Assembly (NCBI GenBank): GCA_937900515.1 | Contig: CALCCU010000113.1 | Span: 1 to 64,000 of the forward strand | Direction of reading: 5' to 3' | DNA from: an uncultured Gammaproteobacteria bacterium | Lineage (GTDB): Bacteria > Pseudomonadota > Gammaproteobacteria > Nitrosococcales > Methylophagaceae | DNA length: 64,000 bases | Shown: piece after piece, positions 35,272-44,093 of the stretch | Position numbering within the stretch: the stretch's first letter is position 1 | How the letters are laid out: every line of letters starts with the position of its first letter | Notes under the pieces: model-generated | Databases searched by the model: none | What the model saw: only the letters and a program-made list of their open reading frames with translations | Told to the model about the DNA's origin: nothing | Program-made: the position numbers and the translations under genes

Positions 35272-35649
35272 ATGACACCGTATTTATTTATTATGGGCTT
35301 CATCCTCGCAATTGTTATTGTCACAATAACAGGATATCGCTTATTAAAATTAAACCAGACTCAAGCTGCAAAAATTGCCGACTTACAAAGCCAATTATCG
35401 GCATTATGTGCAGGGGCTGTAGGAGCTGATAATAGAATTATCAAATTTGAACAAATGCTTAATCAGTTAAAAGAGCACCAGAATACAATCGACCTTGGTA
35501 TGTCATCTCAACATAGTTACGATCATGCGATCCGACTTGCTAGGAAAGGTGTAGGCATGGACCAACTAATAGATAATTGCAATTTAAGTGATGAAGAAGC
35601 ACACCTAATTAATCGACTTCATGGCAGTCAGAACCAAGAGTTACATTAA
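35272..35649 (+). CDS. DUF2802 membrane-anchored protein
   Basis: A 125-residue protein with an N-terminal membrane helix (about 4-24), a coiled-coil stretch (about 28-75) and the DUF2802 C-terminal helix region (HAIRLARKGVGMDQLIDNCNLSDEEAHLI, about 86-114). Genes of this family end the same flagellar/chemotaxis operon in Pseudomonas; function unknown. A clear AAAGGAG ribosome site precedes the ATG. Its last 4 bases overlap the convergent GGDEF/EAL gene. Confidence 0.85.
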   Translation: MTPYLFIMGFILAIVIVTITGYRLLKLNQTQAAKIADLQSQLSALCAGAVGADNRIIKFEQMLNQLKEHQNTIDLGMSSQHSYDHAIRLARKGVGMDQLIDNCNLSDEEAHLINRLHGSQNQELH

Positions 35650-37484
35650 GAGGTAGGAAGCTGATCTTGAGGCATACCAATATAATAGCCCTGAATATAG
35701 TCAACACCGTACCCCATTAGCATTGCCATAGTTGACTCATCTTCGACATATTCAGCGACTGTTTTCTTACCTAGGTCATGTGCAATATCGACCATTGATT
35801 TCACTAATAACTGATCAACGGAGTCATTGAGTAAGTTAGTAATAAAGCTACCATCAATTTTTAGTATGTCCACAGGGAACTGTTTTAGGTAGTTATAAGC
35901 ATTAAAGCCTGCGCCAAAGTCATCTAAAGCAAAGCTAAACCCTAGTGCTTTAAGCTTAATTACCATCTCTTTTGTTTTCTCATAATTTGAAATTGCAGCA
36001 GTTTCTGTGATTTCAAAAATAATCCGCTTAGGATCAACAGCTGTTTCCTCTAATTTTCTTTCAATTAGGGGATAAAGGTTTCTATCGAGGAAAATATTTC
36101 CAGATAGATTGATAGTTAATGCTATCGGTTCTGGAATTGATGCAATTAAATCAAAGGCATGATTAACCACCCATAGATCAATCTGATGAATTAACCCCAT
36201 CGTTTCTGCTACGGGAATAAAGTCATCAGGATAGTAAATTGCATTATCCACTTTCATACGAATCAAGCACTCATAGTGACTCACTTTGCCTGTTTCCACT
36301 GAATGGATAGGTTGATAAACCAATATGAAATTTTGCAACTGTAATGCAGCACGAATACGTGGAGCCCATTCCACATTATGACGTAGTGTTATCATTTCAG
36401 TGTCTTGCGGACTATATAAATTGACGCAATTACGGCCCCGGATCTTAGCGGTAAAACATGCTTGATTGGCATGTGCTAAGACATCACCACTCGTTAAGGT
36501 ATCGGTATGATTGAAAAATTTAACACCAATACTCACTGAAAGATGGTAATTATGCGAATGGTGTTCGAACACATAACCGTCAAATTGCTCACATAATTTA
36601 TCTGCAGTATCAACGGCTTGCTCACTATCAACATTCTCTACCAAGATAGCAAATTCATCAGAGCCTATTCGTACTAGAGTATCTTTCACGGAGAAAAAAC
36701 TACGCAACTCATCAGAAAGTTGTACCAGTAATGCATCGCCAGCCTGATGGCCGATAGCATCATTTAAGACTTTGAACCGATCAACATCCACATAAAATAA
36801 TGCGGCACTAGTGTGGAAGTTACGGATCTGCGTTAATTTTAAGTCAAGCACACTTTCCAACTGACGTCTGTTTAATAAGCCAGTTAAATCATCATGACCA
36901 ACTAAAAACTGTAAACGAGCTTCCATTACTTTTAGTTTAGCTAATTCATCTTCTAGGTGAATTCGGTGCTGATATGCAGCATCGCGCTCTCTTTTAACGG
37001 CTAAAGCTGTCATTACTGCAGGAGGAAATGATTCAGCAGTAAGAGGATGATAAAACAGTGATGTAACGCTATGACCTAAGTCAGTAATTAATTGAGCATG
37101 GTCCCACTGAGACTCTTGTGTTAACGAGATGATCGGTATGAGGCGCCACTCATCGAATTCATCCATAATAATGCGTAGGTCATGGACAGAAACATCGGTA
37201 AGGTTGCTATCTATAACCAATAGATCAATATCACATATTTCACCTAAGATTCCATGCCGTAAACACTCCATGACATCATCGGAATTATAGCAACACAGTA
37301 GATTTGAGAAGCCGCTGATCTGCAACATGGTTTTCATAAACTCTAAATCAGCTGCTTGGGCTCCAGCAATGACAATTTTAGAATCAAGCAATTGCTCAAC
37401 GTTAGAGCCTGCAAGAGGCTCCAACTGCTGATTTAAGGGAACATCATTTAAATGTTCCTTGCTTTTGTCTTTTATTGTCAACAC
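35646..37484 (-). CDS. Receiver-like/GGDEF/EAL protein with altered motifs
   Basis: A 612-residue protein: receiver-like domain (about 36-165; conserved Asp in LLVIDSNL), a coiled-coil linker, GGDEF domain (about 190-355) and EAL domain (about 370-610). The diguanylate cyclase signature reads GSDEF (about 271-275), and the EAL signature reads ECL (about 404-406). Other EAL catalytic residues look intact (INLSGN, FEITETAAI, LDDFGAG, LKIDGSFI, VAEYVEDE). It probably degrades or senses cyclic di-GMP; cyclase activity is doubtful. Convergent with the chemotaxis operon, so a link to motility is likely. Start is the ATG-less TTG/ATG region at 37484 (rc ATG? the codon reads as a start at the conserved length); N-terminal boundary moderately sure. 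Confidence 0.88.
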   Translation of the reverse strand: MLTIKDKSKEHLNDVPLNQQLEPLAGSNVEQLLDSKIVIAGAQAADLEFMKTMLQISGFSNLLCCYNSDDVMECLRHGILGEICDIDLLVIDSNLTDVSVHDLRIIMDEFDEWRLIPIISLTQESQWDHAQLITDLGHSVTSLFYHPLTAESFPPAVMTALAVKRERDAAYQHRIHLEDELAKLKVMEARLQFLVGHDDLTGLLNRRQLESVLDLKLTQIRNFHTSAALFYVDVDRFKVLNDAIGHQAGDALLVQLSDELRSFFSVKDTLVRIGSDEFAILVENVDSEQAVDTADKLCEQFDGYVFEHHSHNYHLSVSIGVKFFNHTDTLTSGDVLAHANQACFTAKIRGRNCVNLYSPQDTEMITLRHNVEWAPRIRAALQLQNFILVYQPIHSVETGKVSHYECLIRMKVDNAIYYPDDFIPVAETMGLIHQIDLWVVNHAFDLIASIPEPIALTINLSGNIFLDRNLYPLIERKLEETAVDPKRIIFEITETAAISNYEKTKEMVIKLKALGFSFALDDFGAGFNAYNYLKQFPVDILKIDGSFITNLLNDSVDQLLVKSMVDIAHDLGKKTVAEYVEDESTMAMLMGYGVDYIQGYYIGMPQDQLPTS

Positions 37485-37622
37485 GAGTAATTATTCGCCA
37501 CTTGCCAGTAATTTTAATACTTGAGCAAAACAATATATCGTTTTCCTATAAAAATCAACACTTAATGAAATTTTTATAATCCAAACTATAAAGTATAATG
37601 TTAGTAAATAATTATAAAGAGT

Positions 37623-37910
37623 CTATCTTTTCATTTTTTCTTTAATTACAGGCACTTTGCCTGATACCAAATAAGCATAGGCAATTACCTCTGCTATAAC
37701 ACGATATAACATCGGGGGGATTTCCTCTCCAAGCTCCATTTCGCTCAATAAGGCTGCGAGCATTACATCTTCTCGCAATGGCACCCCATGCTCACGAGCT
37801 ATACGTATAATCTCCTCTGCTACTTCACCTTCGCCAGATGCAGTTACGGTAGGAGCATTTTCTCCATCGTATTGCAATGCCACTGCACGAGTTGGCTCTT
37901 TCTTAGTCAT
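37623..37910 (-). CDS. flhX: FlhX/FhlB, FlhB C-terminal-domain homolog
   Basis: A 95-residue cytosolic protein corresponding to the FlhB C-terminal domain after the cleavage site (RAVALQYDGENAPTVTASGEG, EIIRIAREHGVPL, LLSEMELGEEIPPMLYRVIAEVIAYAY). Such FhlB/FlhX proteins can stand in for the cleaved FlhB fragment. It overlaps fliK by 4 bases, so the two are co-translated; FliK acts on this very domain of FlhB. Confidence 0.9.
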   Translation of the reverse strand: MTKKEPTRAVALQYDGENAPTVTASGEGEVAEEIIRIAREHGVPLREDVMLAALLSEMELGEEIPPMLYRVIAEVIAYAYLVSGKVPVIKEKMKR

Positions 37911-39565
37911 ACTGAAATATCCACAAGACCAGTTGAAATCTGTTGCATCGCGCTATTATTAGAGGTAGTTGCTTTTTCTACAGCACCACAACTGCAACTT
38001 ACCTGACTTGTAGTAAGATCTAATTTATCCATTGCAGCTTCTAACTCCGGCAAATATTGAGTTAATAACTCCGCACTTTCATTACGTTCGGCTTTAAGAG
38101 CAATTTTCACATCACTTTGGTGGTAGGTCACCATTGCTTGAACAGGCCCTAAATTCTGTGTATCCAAACGAAGTTTCACCTTCCAAATATCATTATCTTT
38201 ATCAACCTCATCCCCATGCTTGTGCTGATCAATTTGCATTTGAATAAGATCTAAATTGTGTTTATCTTTTATTGGTACATCAAACAACCAACTCGCACTG
38301 ACATTACTTGATTCAGGCTCTTTCAAAGTCATCAGCTGATTGAGCTGTAATTTGCTATGAACACCTTCTACTTCTTTAAATAACTGTAATAGCTCAGTGT
38401 GGCTAACCACTACTTTGGAGGACGCTGCTAGTGACTGAGATAATGGCGTCAATGGTTTTGTCAGTAATTGTGCTAATGACAGTGCTTGTTCTGGACTATT
38501 TATAGTAGATGAAAAACTAGTTGATGGAGTCAACAGTAAGGGAACTCTATAATTATTAGACAACAAAACATTGAGTAGCTGAGCGGGAGTTTTACCTGCA
38601 ACACTTAGCGCCGATGGTACTTGACTAGGTAAATTGTTTAATTCGGGCTTAACGGCCCCATTCTTTATATCAGCCAAACTTAACTCGACGACATTGAGTA
38701 GTTTACCTAAATTGGCTTTAAAATCTTGTGACTGATTGGCTTGCATGGGTTGATTCAGCATCTTACTTTCCATAAAAGTTCCTGATGATGAAACGGCTTG
38801 TTGAAATCGACCTGGCTGAGATAATTGCGTTTTATCAGCGGTATGTTGCACTAACTGGTCAATCACTTGACGAATGCTGTCTGGTAACGATTGTTGTTGA
38901 ATTAAATTTGAAATAACTTTTAGCTGAGGAGTCTCAACCTGCCGAGATAAAAGTTGACGAATATTATCTAAAATTCGCTGCTCTCGCGGTAACTCAGCTG
39001 GAGGGATAAATTGAATATTCAGAGGCTTTATACTCACCACCTTCATATCTAATGTATCACCGATTTTCGGCTGCTGTACTAGCTTTGTAATATCTATATC
39101 AAACTGTTGCGGTGAACTAGTGGTAGTTGACTTGCCATTAGCAGAAGCATTAACGACTGTCTGAACTAATAATCTGTTCTCAGCTAATAGCTTCACAACT
39201 TCAACAGCCACTTGTTGGCCTACTCTTAAATCACTCGCTGTAAATAAGTTTAATTTATCTAGTGGCGCGGCTGAATTAATTGAGGGTGCTAATGGGGCAG
39301 GAGTTAAGCCAGATAAGATTTTAAGCGCTAATTTACCCTCTTCAATCACCAACTCTACGGGTATGGTTTGACCCGATTGTAATGCAACTGGCATCCTAAA
39401 CTCTGTTGGTTTTCCTGCAATATTAACTGTAACTGTATCACCCACTGCAACAGCTTTAGATACTTCGATATCTAAGCGCTGCCCCACTCGCACATCAGCT
39501 AATTGTTGCGGGGAAATATTTTTTACCGTAGCGGTAATAGTTGATGCGGATTGATGAACAAGCAC
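37907..39565 (-). CDS. fliK: Flagellar hook-length control protein FliK
   Basis: A 552-residue protein with a long Gln/Ser/Leu-rich N-terminal and middle part (1-420) and a C-terminal hook-length control domain (about 430-520; LRLDTQNLGPVQAMVTYHQSDVKIALKAERNESAELL). The C terminus carries an unusual SCSCG segment. FliK measures the hook and flips the FlhB export switch. Start is GTG at 39565 with only a weak ribosome site. Usually fliK lies next to fliL; here it sits on the other strand past the chemotaxis operon. Confidence 0.88.
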   Translation of the reverse strand: MLVHQSASTITATVKNISPQQLADVRVGQRLDIEVSKAVAVGDTVTVNIAGKPTEFRMPVALQSGQTIPVELVIEEGKLALKILSGLTPAPLAPSINSAAPLDKLNLFTASDLRVGQQVAVEVVKLLAENRLLVQTVVNASANGKSTTTSSPQQFDIDITKLVQQPKIGDTLDMKVVSIKPLNIQFIPPAELPREQRILDNIRQLLSRQVETPQLKVISNLIQQQSLPDSIRQVIDQLVQHTADKTQLSQPGRFQQAVSSSGTFMESKMLNQPMQANQSQDFKANLGKLLNVVELSLADIKNGAVKPELNNLPSQVPSALSVAGKTPAQLLNVLLSNNYRVPLLLTPSTSFSSTINSPEQALSLAQLLTKPLTPLSQSLAASSKVVVSHTELLQLFKEVEGVHSKLQLNQLMTLKEPESSNVSASWLFDVPIKDKHNLDLIQMQIDQHKHGDEVDKDNDIWKVKLRLDTQNLGPVQAMVTYHQSDVKIALKAERNESAELLTQYLPELEAAMDKLDLTTSQVSCSCGAVEKATTSNNSAMQQISTGLVDISV

Positions 39566-39632
39566 AATAAATTAAGCCCACTCTATGAATACAGGGTTAG
39601 TATAACAAGAAGCTAAGAGGTGAAATCATGAA

Positions 39633-40238
39633 TTAATTTATCAATGATTTTAGTTGTCGATCATGCTGTTTTGCTAATACTAATTGAGCGAATAAACTTC
39701 CTAGTAATGCTAAAAACATATCCCATTGCGTATCCCAATTATCGCCTTGTGTCCCTAAAAAGGCTTCGGCAGCTTGATCATTAATCGTCGCCACCCACCA
39801 TTCAATGAGTTCATAAAAAGCACTAATTGATAAACTGATTGCACACACCAATGCAAACAACCATTTTCCTCGTTGCAATGGTGATGTTCGCAGCAAGAGT
39901 TCACGCCCAACAATGGCTGGAACAACACCTTGAAGAAAGTGACCAAACCGATCGTAATGGTTTCGAGCTAAATCAAATTCGGTTTGAATCCAATTAAAGA
40001 GTGGATTTTCTGCATAGGTGTAATACCCACCTACAATTAAAATTAAACCAAATATAGTTAATAAACGATAACTCAGTTTCGTTAAGACAAACTTCTTGTG
40101 GCTAAACCATAGAATAGGAAGAGCAATCATCACTGGAAAGGTTTCTAAAAACCACGTTAATCTATCGGCAACAGGCTGAATTCCTGACACTATCAGACAG
40201 GTAAAAACAAAATAGAACCAACCTTTTTGCTCCGTCAT
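39633..40238 (-). CDS. YjdF-like DUF2238 membrane protein
   Basis: A 201-residue inner-membrane protein with about six hydrophobic segments and the DUF2238 signature: HYDRFGHFLQGVVPAIVGREL (about 93-113), then AFYELIEWW (about 139-147) and TQGDNWDTQWDMFLALLG (about 162-179). Function unknown; conserved acidic and His residues face the membrane. 14 bases separate it from apaG upstream, so it is probably the last gene of the pgl-glk-apaG unit. Confidence 0.85.
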   Translation of the reverse strand: MTEQKGWFYFVFTCLIVSGIQPVADRLTWFLETFPVMIALPILWFSHKKFVLTKLSYRLLTIFGLILIVGGYYTYAENPLFNWIQTEFDLARNHYDRFGHFLQGVVPAIVGRELLLRTSPLQRGKWLFALVCAISLSISAFYELIEWWVATINDQAAEAFLGTQGDNWDTQWDMFLALLGSLFAQLVLAKQHDRQLKSLIN

Positions 40239-40252
40239 AATTGTAAATTAAA

Positions 40253-40636
40253 TCAATGTAAGGTCTGAGGCGCTGAGAGTGTAAAAGCTGGAATATCTAC
40301 ATCAAAGTGTTCGCCGTCATCGTTCACCATGGTGTAATGACCTTGCATCATTCCTACTGGCGTATCTAACATAGCTGCACTGGTGTAAGTAAACTCTTGT
40401 TCAGGAGCTAAGTAAGGGTGAAGGCCAATGACACCATCTCCTTCTACTTCTTGCTCGTAACCATTCCCCCCAGTTATCTTCCAATAACGAGATAACAATC
40501 TAGCGGAGCTAAGTCCTTTGTTTTTAATGGTAATAGTATATGAAAAAAGATAACGATCTTTTTCAGGTTGAGACTCTTGGTCTAAAAATTGAGTATCAAT
40601 ATCAATGGCAATATGAGTATTTTTTTCTATAGTCAT
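40253..40636 (-). CDS. apaG: ApaG domain protein
   Basis: A 127-residue protein with a fibronectin-III-like fold: QFLDQESQPEKDRYLFSYTITIKNKG (about 15-40), then LLSRYWKITGGNGYEQEVEGDGVIGLHPYLAPEQEFTYTSA and MQGHYTMVNDDGEHFDVDIPAFTL. ApaG was linked to cobalt/magnesium tolerance in Salmonella; its molecular job is unclear. Length is standard. Lies directly after glk (4-base gap). Confidence 0.95.
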   Translation of the reverse strand: MTIEKNTHIAIDIDTQFLDQESQPEKDRYLFSYTITIKNKGLSSARLLSRYWKITGGNGYEQEVEGDGVIGLHPYLAPEQEFTYTSAAMLDTPVGMMQGHYTMVNDDGEHFDVDIPAFTLSAPQTLH

Positions 40637-40640
40637 TCTA

Positions 40641-41630
40641 TTATTTTATTATTTCCTGTTGGGCTAAATATCGTGCGCCCATTAGCCCAACTTTAGGCTC
40701 TAAAATCAATCGAACTGGAATCGTCTTCGCTAATTCAGACATCTTACCTTTTGCTGTAAAGGCTTTAATAAATGCCCCCGTTTCAAACCGCGCTAAGTTT
40801 TTTGCGGCAATTCCACCTGCAATATATAAACCTGCTCGAGGTAATACTGATAAGGCCAAATTACCGGCTTGAGAGCCGTATATATCAATAAATAGATCTA
40901 AAGCTTGTGAAGCTAATTTATCACCATGGTTAATTGCAAAATCACTAATTGCAGCTCCAGGATCATCAGCAATCATTGCACTACGAAGCTCTGGATCTTC
41001 ATCGTATTGTTTATAAGCACGAAGGAATTCATAAATTGCTACTAAACCCACACCAGAGACTAACCTTTCGTATGATACTTGACCAAAACGCGCCATCATA
41101 TGCTCAAGCAATAAAATCTGCTTTTTATTGGTCGGAGCAAAATCAATATGCCCCCCCTCTGTCGCTATGACTTTCCACTTTTTGTTGACTGCAATTAATA
41201 TAGCTTGACCCAAGCCAGTTCCTGCACCAATCACTGCTCTCGGAGCATCTTCAACTGGCTGCCCTTGTTGCAGGGTGAGGACATCTCCCTCACCTAAGCA
41301 GCTAATTCCATAACCAACAGCTTCAAAATCATTGCACAGATGAACATGTTTGATATTAAATTTATCAGCTAAATCGTCGGCGTTTAATTGCCAAGGCAAG
41401 TTCGTAACACTACCAGTTCGGCCTAACACAGGCCCTGCAACAGCAAAGCAGGCACTCTCAATCGTTAAAGAATTAAGTAACTCATTGTTCAAAAACTCTG
41501 ATAATGCATCATCGAAACAAGCATATTCTGCACTAGCAAATGATTGCTCATATATAACATCGTTATCATCAGTACTTAGTTGGAATAATGTTTTTGTTCC
41601 ACCAATATCGACTGAGAGTAGAAAAGCCAT
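40641..41630 (-). CDS. glk: Glucokinase
   Basis: A 329-residue bacterial glucokinase (PF02685 type). ATP-binding DIGGTKT at 8-14, LCNDFEAVGYG (catalytic Asp, about 98-108), GAGTGLGQA (about 136-144) and EGGHIDF (about 158-164) identify it. It phosphorylates glucose to glucose-6-phosphate with ATP. With the upstream pgl gene it feeds the oxidative pentose phosphate/Entner-Doudoroff route; zwf and edd are not in the window. 3-base gap from pgl. Confidence 0.95.
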   Translation of the reverse strand: MAFLLSVDIGGTKTLFQLSTDDNDVIYEQSFASAEYACFDDALSEFLNNELLNSLTIESACFAVAGPVLGRTGSVTNLPWQLNADDLADKFNIKHVHLCNDFEAVGYGISCLGEGDVLTLQQGQPVEDAPRAVIGAGTGLGQAILIAVNKKWKVIATEGGHIDFAPTNKKQILLLEHMMARFGQVSYERLVSGVGLVAIYEFLRAYKQYDEDPELRSAMIADDPGAAISDFAINHGDKLASQALDLFIDIYGSQAGNLALSVLPRAGLYIAGGIAAKNLARFETGAFIKAFTAKGKMSELAKTIPVRLILEPKVGLMGARYLAQQEIIK

Positions 41631-41633
41631 TTG

Positions 41634-42344
41634 TTATTGACCCGCTGCCGCGGCATCCATAAACCAGTAGTACTCGCCCTGTGGTGCTAAACGTTGCACA
41701 GGTAAACCTTCAACAGCGCCAGTAGTAATATCCTTCACAATATCTGATTTTGCTTCTCCAGCGATAAAGACAATCACTTGGCGTGCAGCATTAATAGTTG
41801 GATAAGTCATCGTTACACGCCATGAGTCAAACTTATCAACATACAAGCTCGTTGTTTTGGTTTCAGTCACATCGAGTGCAGCTGTATCTGGGAATAGTGA
41901 TGCTATATGACCATCAGGGCCTAAGCCTAATAACACTAAATCAAATGGTTGTTCGCCCATTACTTCTTGCATCTTACGGCTATACTTTATTGCAACATCA
42001 GGAGCGACACCTTCTTCAGTTGGCATACGATGTACATTCTCTTGAGGGATTGAAATATGATCAATCATCGCTTCGCTGGCCATTTTGAAATTACTGTCAT
42101 TATGAGTCGGTAATACACAACGCTCATCACCAAAAAACAAATGAACACGAGACCAATCAAGCTGTTCTGTGTATGGCGATGTAGCAAGTTTCTGATATAA
42201 ACCTTTAGGTGTTGAACCACCAGCAAGTGCAACATAAAACACGCCACGTTTTGCGATTGCAGCACGTGCAGAAGCGACAAACTGCTCTGTGGCAGCTTCA
42301 ATTAAGGTTTGAGCATCCGCTAGGATTTTTTGTTCCGCTTTCAT
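41634..42344 (-). CDS. pgl: 6-phosphogluconolactonase
   Basis: A 236-residue enzyme of the DevB type that hydrolyses 6-phosphogluconolactone. Typical blocks: VALAGGSTPKGLYQKL (about 38-53), HLFFGDERCVLPTHNDSNFKM (about 68-88) and LLGLGPDGHIASLFPDT (about 137-153). The ribosome site GGGGAAAG lies just before the ATG. First gene of a pgl-glk-apaG-yjdF unit; its promoter should be in the 170-base AT-rich gap upstream. Confidence 0.95.
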   Translation of the reverse strand: MKAEQKILADAQTLIEAATEQFVASARAAIAKRGVFYVALAGGSTPKGLYQKLATSPYTEQLDWSRVHLFFGDERCVLPTHNDSNFKMASEAMIDHISIPQENVHRMPTEEGVAPDVAIKYSRKMQEVMGEQPFDLVLLGLGPDGHIASLFPDTAALDVTETKTTSLYVDKFDSWRVTMTYPTINAARQVIVFIAGEAKSDIVKDITTGAVEGLPVQRLAPQGEYYWFMDAAAAGQ

Positions 42345-42514
42345 TCTTTCCCCTACTTATTTTCTATAATGAAGCAATCATTATTCTATTGGTATCAAGC
42401 AAGCAAATTTAATTCATTTGTTGCGAAAACGCTAAATAATAAAGCCATCATCTAAAAAGTCCTAATCAAATATGTATAACCCTTAGGAAAACCTTATATC
42501 TATGTCGGCTAAAT

Positions 42515-44029
42515 TTAATACGCTTCTTTAGTCTCAGGTTCAGGAAACAACTCATCCATACCTGCTGTTTTACCATCACTGACCACAATGCGTGCGTGTG
42601 TACGGTTTAAGGCGCGAGGGCTATTAACGCCACATGAGTGCGCGATAACACCCACTTCCTTCACAATATTATTCACGTAATTGCTGACTCTAACCGCTTT
42701 GGACTCAGGAACGAGGCCTTTTTGAAATTTAGGGTTATGAGTCGTAATTCCTGTCGGACAGGTATTTTTATTACACTGCAAAGCCTGAATACAGCCTAAA
42801 GAAAACATAAAACCACGGGCACTTGTTATAAAGTCAGCGCCAACACATAATGCAGAAGCAACTGAGTTTGGTGTCACTAACTTACCTGAAGCAATGACTC
42901 TAATTCTGTCTCGTAAACCATACTCTTTTAATTTATCTACAATCAGCGGCAAGCTTTCTCGTAATGACATACCGACTGAATCAATAAGTGGCATTGGAGC
43001 AGCCCCAGTCCCACCTTCAGCACCATCAATCGTAATAAAGTCAGGAGCACACTCTATTCCTCGGCTTACAATCGCAGCCATTAAGTCATCAACTTGTTGT
43101 GGCGCACCAACTACCATTTTAAATCCAGTAGGCTTACCAGTTACATCTCTAACGCGATTAACCATATCAATCAGAGCATTAAAGGAGGTTATCTCACGAT
43201 GTCGATTCGGGCTAATCGCATCTTTGCCTAGCTCAATGCCTCGTATTCTGGCAATCTCTTCAGTTACTTTACTACCGGGAAGAATACCGCCTTTACCTGG
43301 TTTCGCTCCTTGACTCATTTTAATCTCGAACATTTTGACTTGATGATGTTCAGCTACTTCTCTTAGCTTGTCGTCATTAAGATTACCTTGAAGATCGCGT
43401 ACACCATTTTTTGCAGTACCTATCTGAAATACAATATCTGCGCCTCCTTCAAGATGATAAGGTGATAAGCCACCCTCCCCAGTATTCATCCAGCAACCAG
43501 CTGCTTTTGCTCCAGCTGATAATGCTTGTACAGCTGGTTTTGATAAGGCGCCATAACTCATACCAGAAATATTAATAATTGAGTCTGTCGTATAAGGGTA
43601 TTTGCAATTAGCCCCAATAGTGACATCTTTGGGGGGAACAGCTTCCAAACCTAAATGAGGGAAAGCACAATTGACGAATAAGACTCTACCAACACCATTA
43701 ATATTATCTGTTGAGCCAAATGCGACAGTATTATCGATATTCTTCGCTGCACGATAAACCCATGATCGCTGGGCACGATTAAAGGGCAGTTCTTCACGAT
43801 CCATCGCAAAGAAATATTGACGAAAGAATTCTCCAAGGTGTTCAAAGAAGTAACGAAACCGACCTATTACTGGATAGTTTCGTCGAATCGCCTGCTCAGT
43901 CTGAGTGATATCAGCAATATAGGCAAACATTGCCCAAACGATCAATAAACCAACACCTATTACAAATAAAAAGGCACATATCTCTAAGCCAGCCATTATG
44001 AAGCCACCAAACTCAGATAGATCTTGCAT
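42515..44029 (-). CDS. FMN-binding glutamate synthase family protein
   Basis: A 504-residue protein with an N-terminal membrane helix (about 12-35) and a glutamate synthase-type FMN/iron-sulfur barrel (about 80-490). Visible marks: SGMSYGALSKPAVQALS, GEGGLSPYH, QGAKPGKGGILPG, TIDGAEGGTGAAP, and cysteines in CNKNTCPTG that fit a 3Fe-4S site. It lacks the amidotransferase and other GltB domains, so it is not full glutamate synthase; stand-alone versions are found in many bacteria and their substrate is uncertain. GAGGAGC precedes the ATG at a good distance, supporting this start. Confidence 0.9.
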   Translation of the reverse strand: MQDLSEFGGFIMAGLEICAFLFVIGVGLLIVWAMFAYIADITQTEQAIRRNYPVIGRFRYFFEHLGEFFRQYFFAMDREELPFNRAQRSWVYRAAKNIDNTVAFGSTDNINGVGRVLFVNCAFPHLGLEAVPPKDVTIGANCKYPYTTDSIINISGMSYGALSKPAVQALSAGAKAAGCWMNTGEGGLSPYHLEGGADIVFQIGTAKNGVRDLQGNLNDDKLREVAEHHQVKMFEIKMSQGAKPGKGGILPGSKVTEEIARIRGIELGKDAISPNRHREITSFNALIDMVNRVRDVTGKPTGFKMVVGAPQQVDDLMAAIVSRGIECAPDFITIDGAEGGTGAAPMPLIDSVGMSLRESLPLIVDKLKEYGLRDRIRVIASGKLVTPNSVASALCVGADFITSARGFMFSLGCIQALQCNKNTCPTGITTHNPKFQKGLVPESKAVRVSNYVNNIVKEVGVIAHSCGVNSPRALNRTHARIVVSDGKTAGMDELFPEPETKEAY

Positions 44030-44093
44030 ATTAATGCTCCTCTTTAATATTCGTAATAGCTTAGGTGAAGCAGTTATTAATACTTAATCAGCG

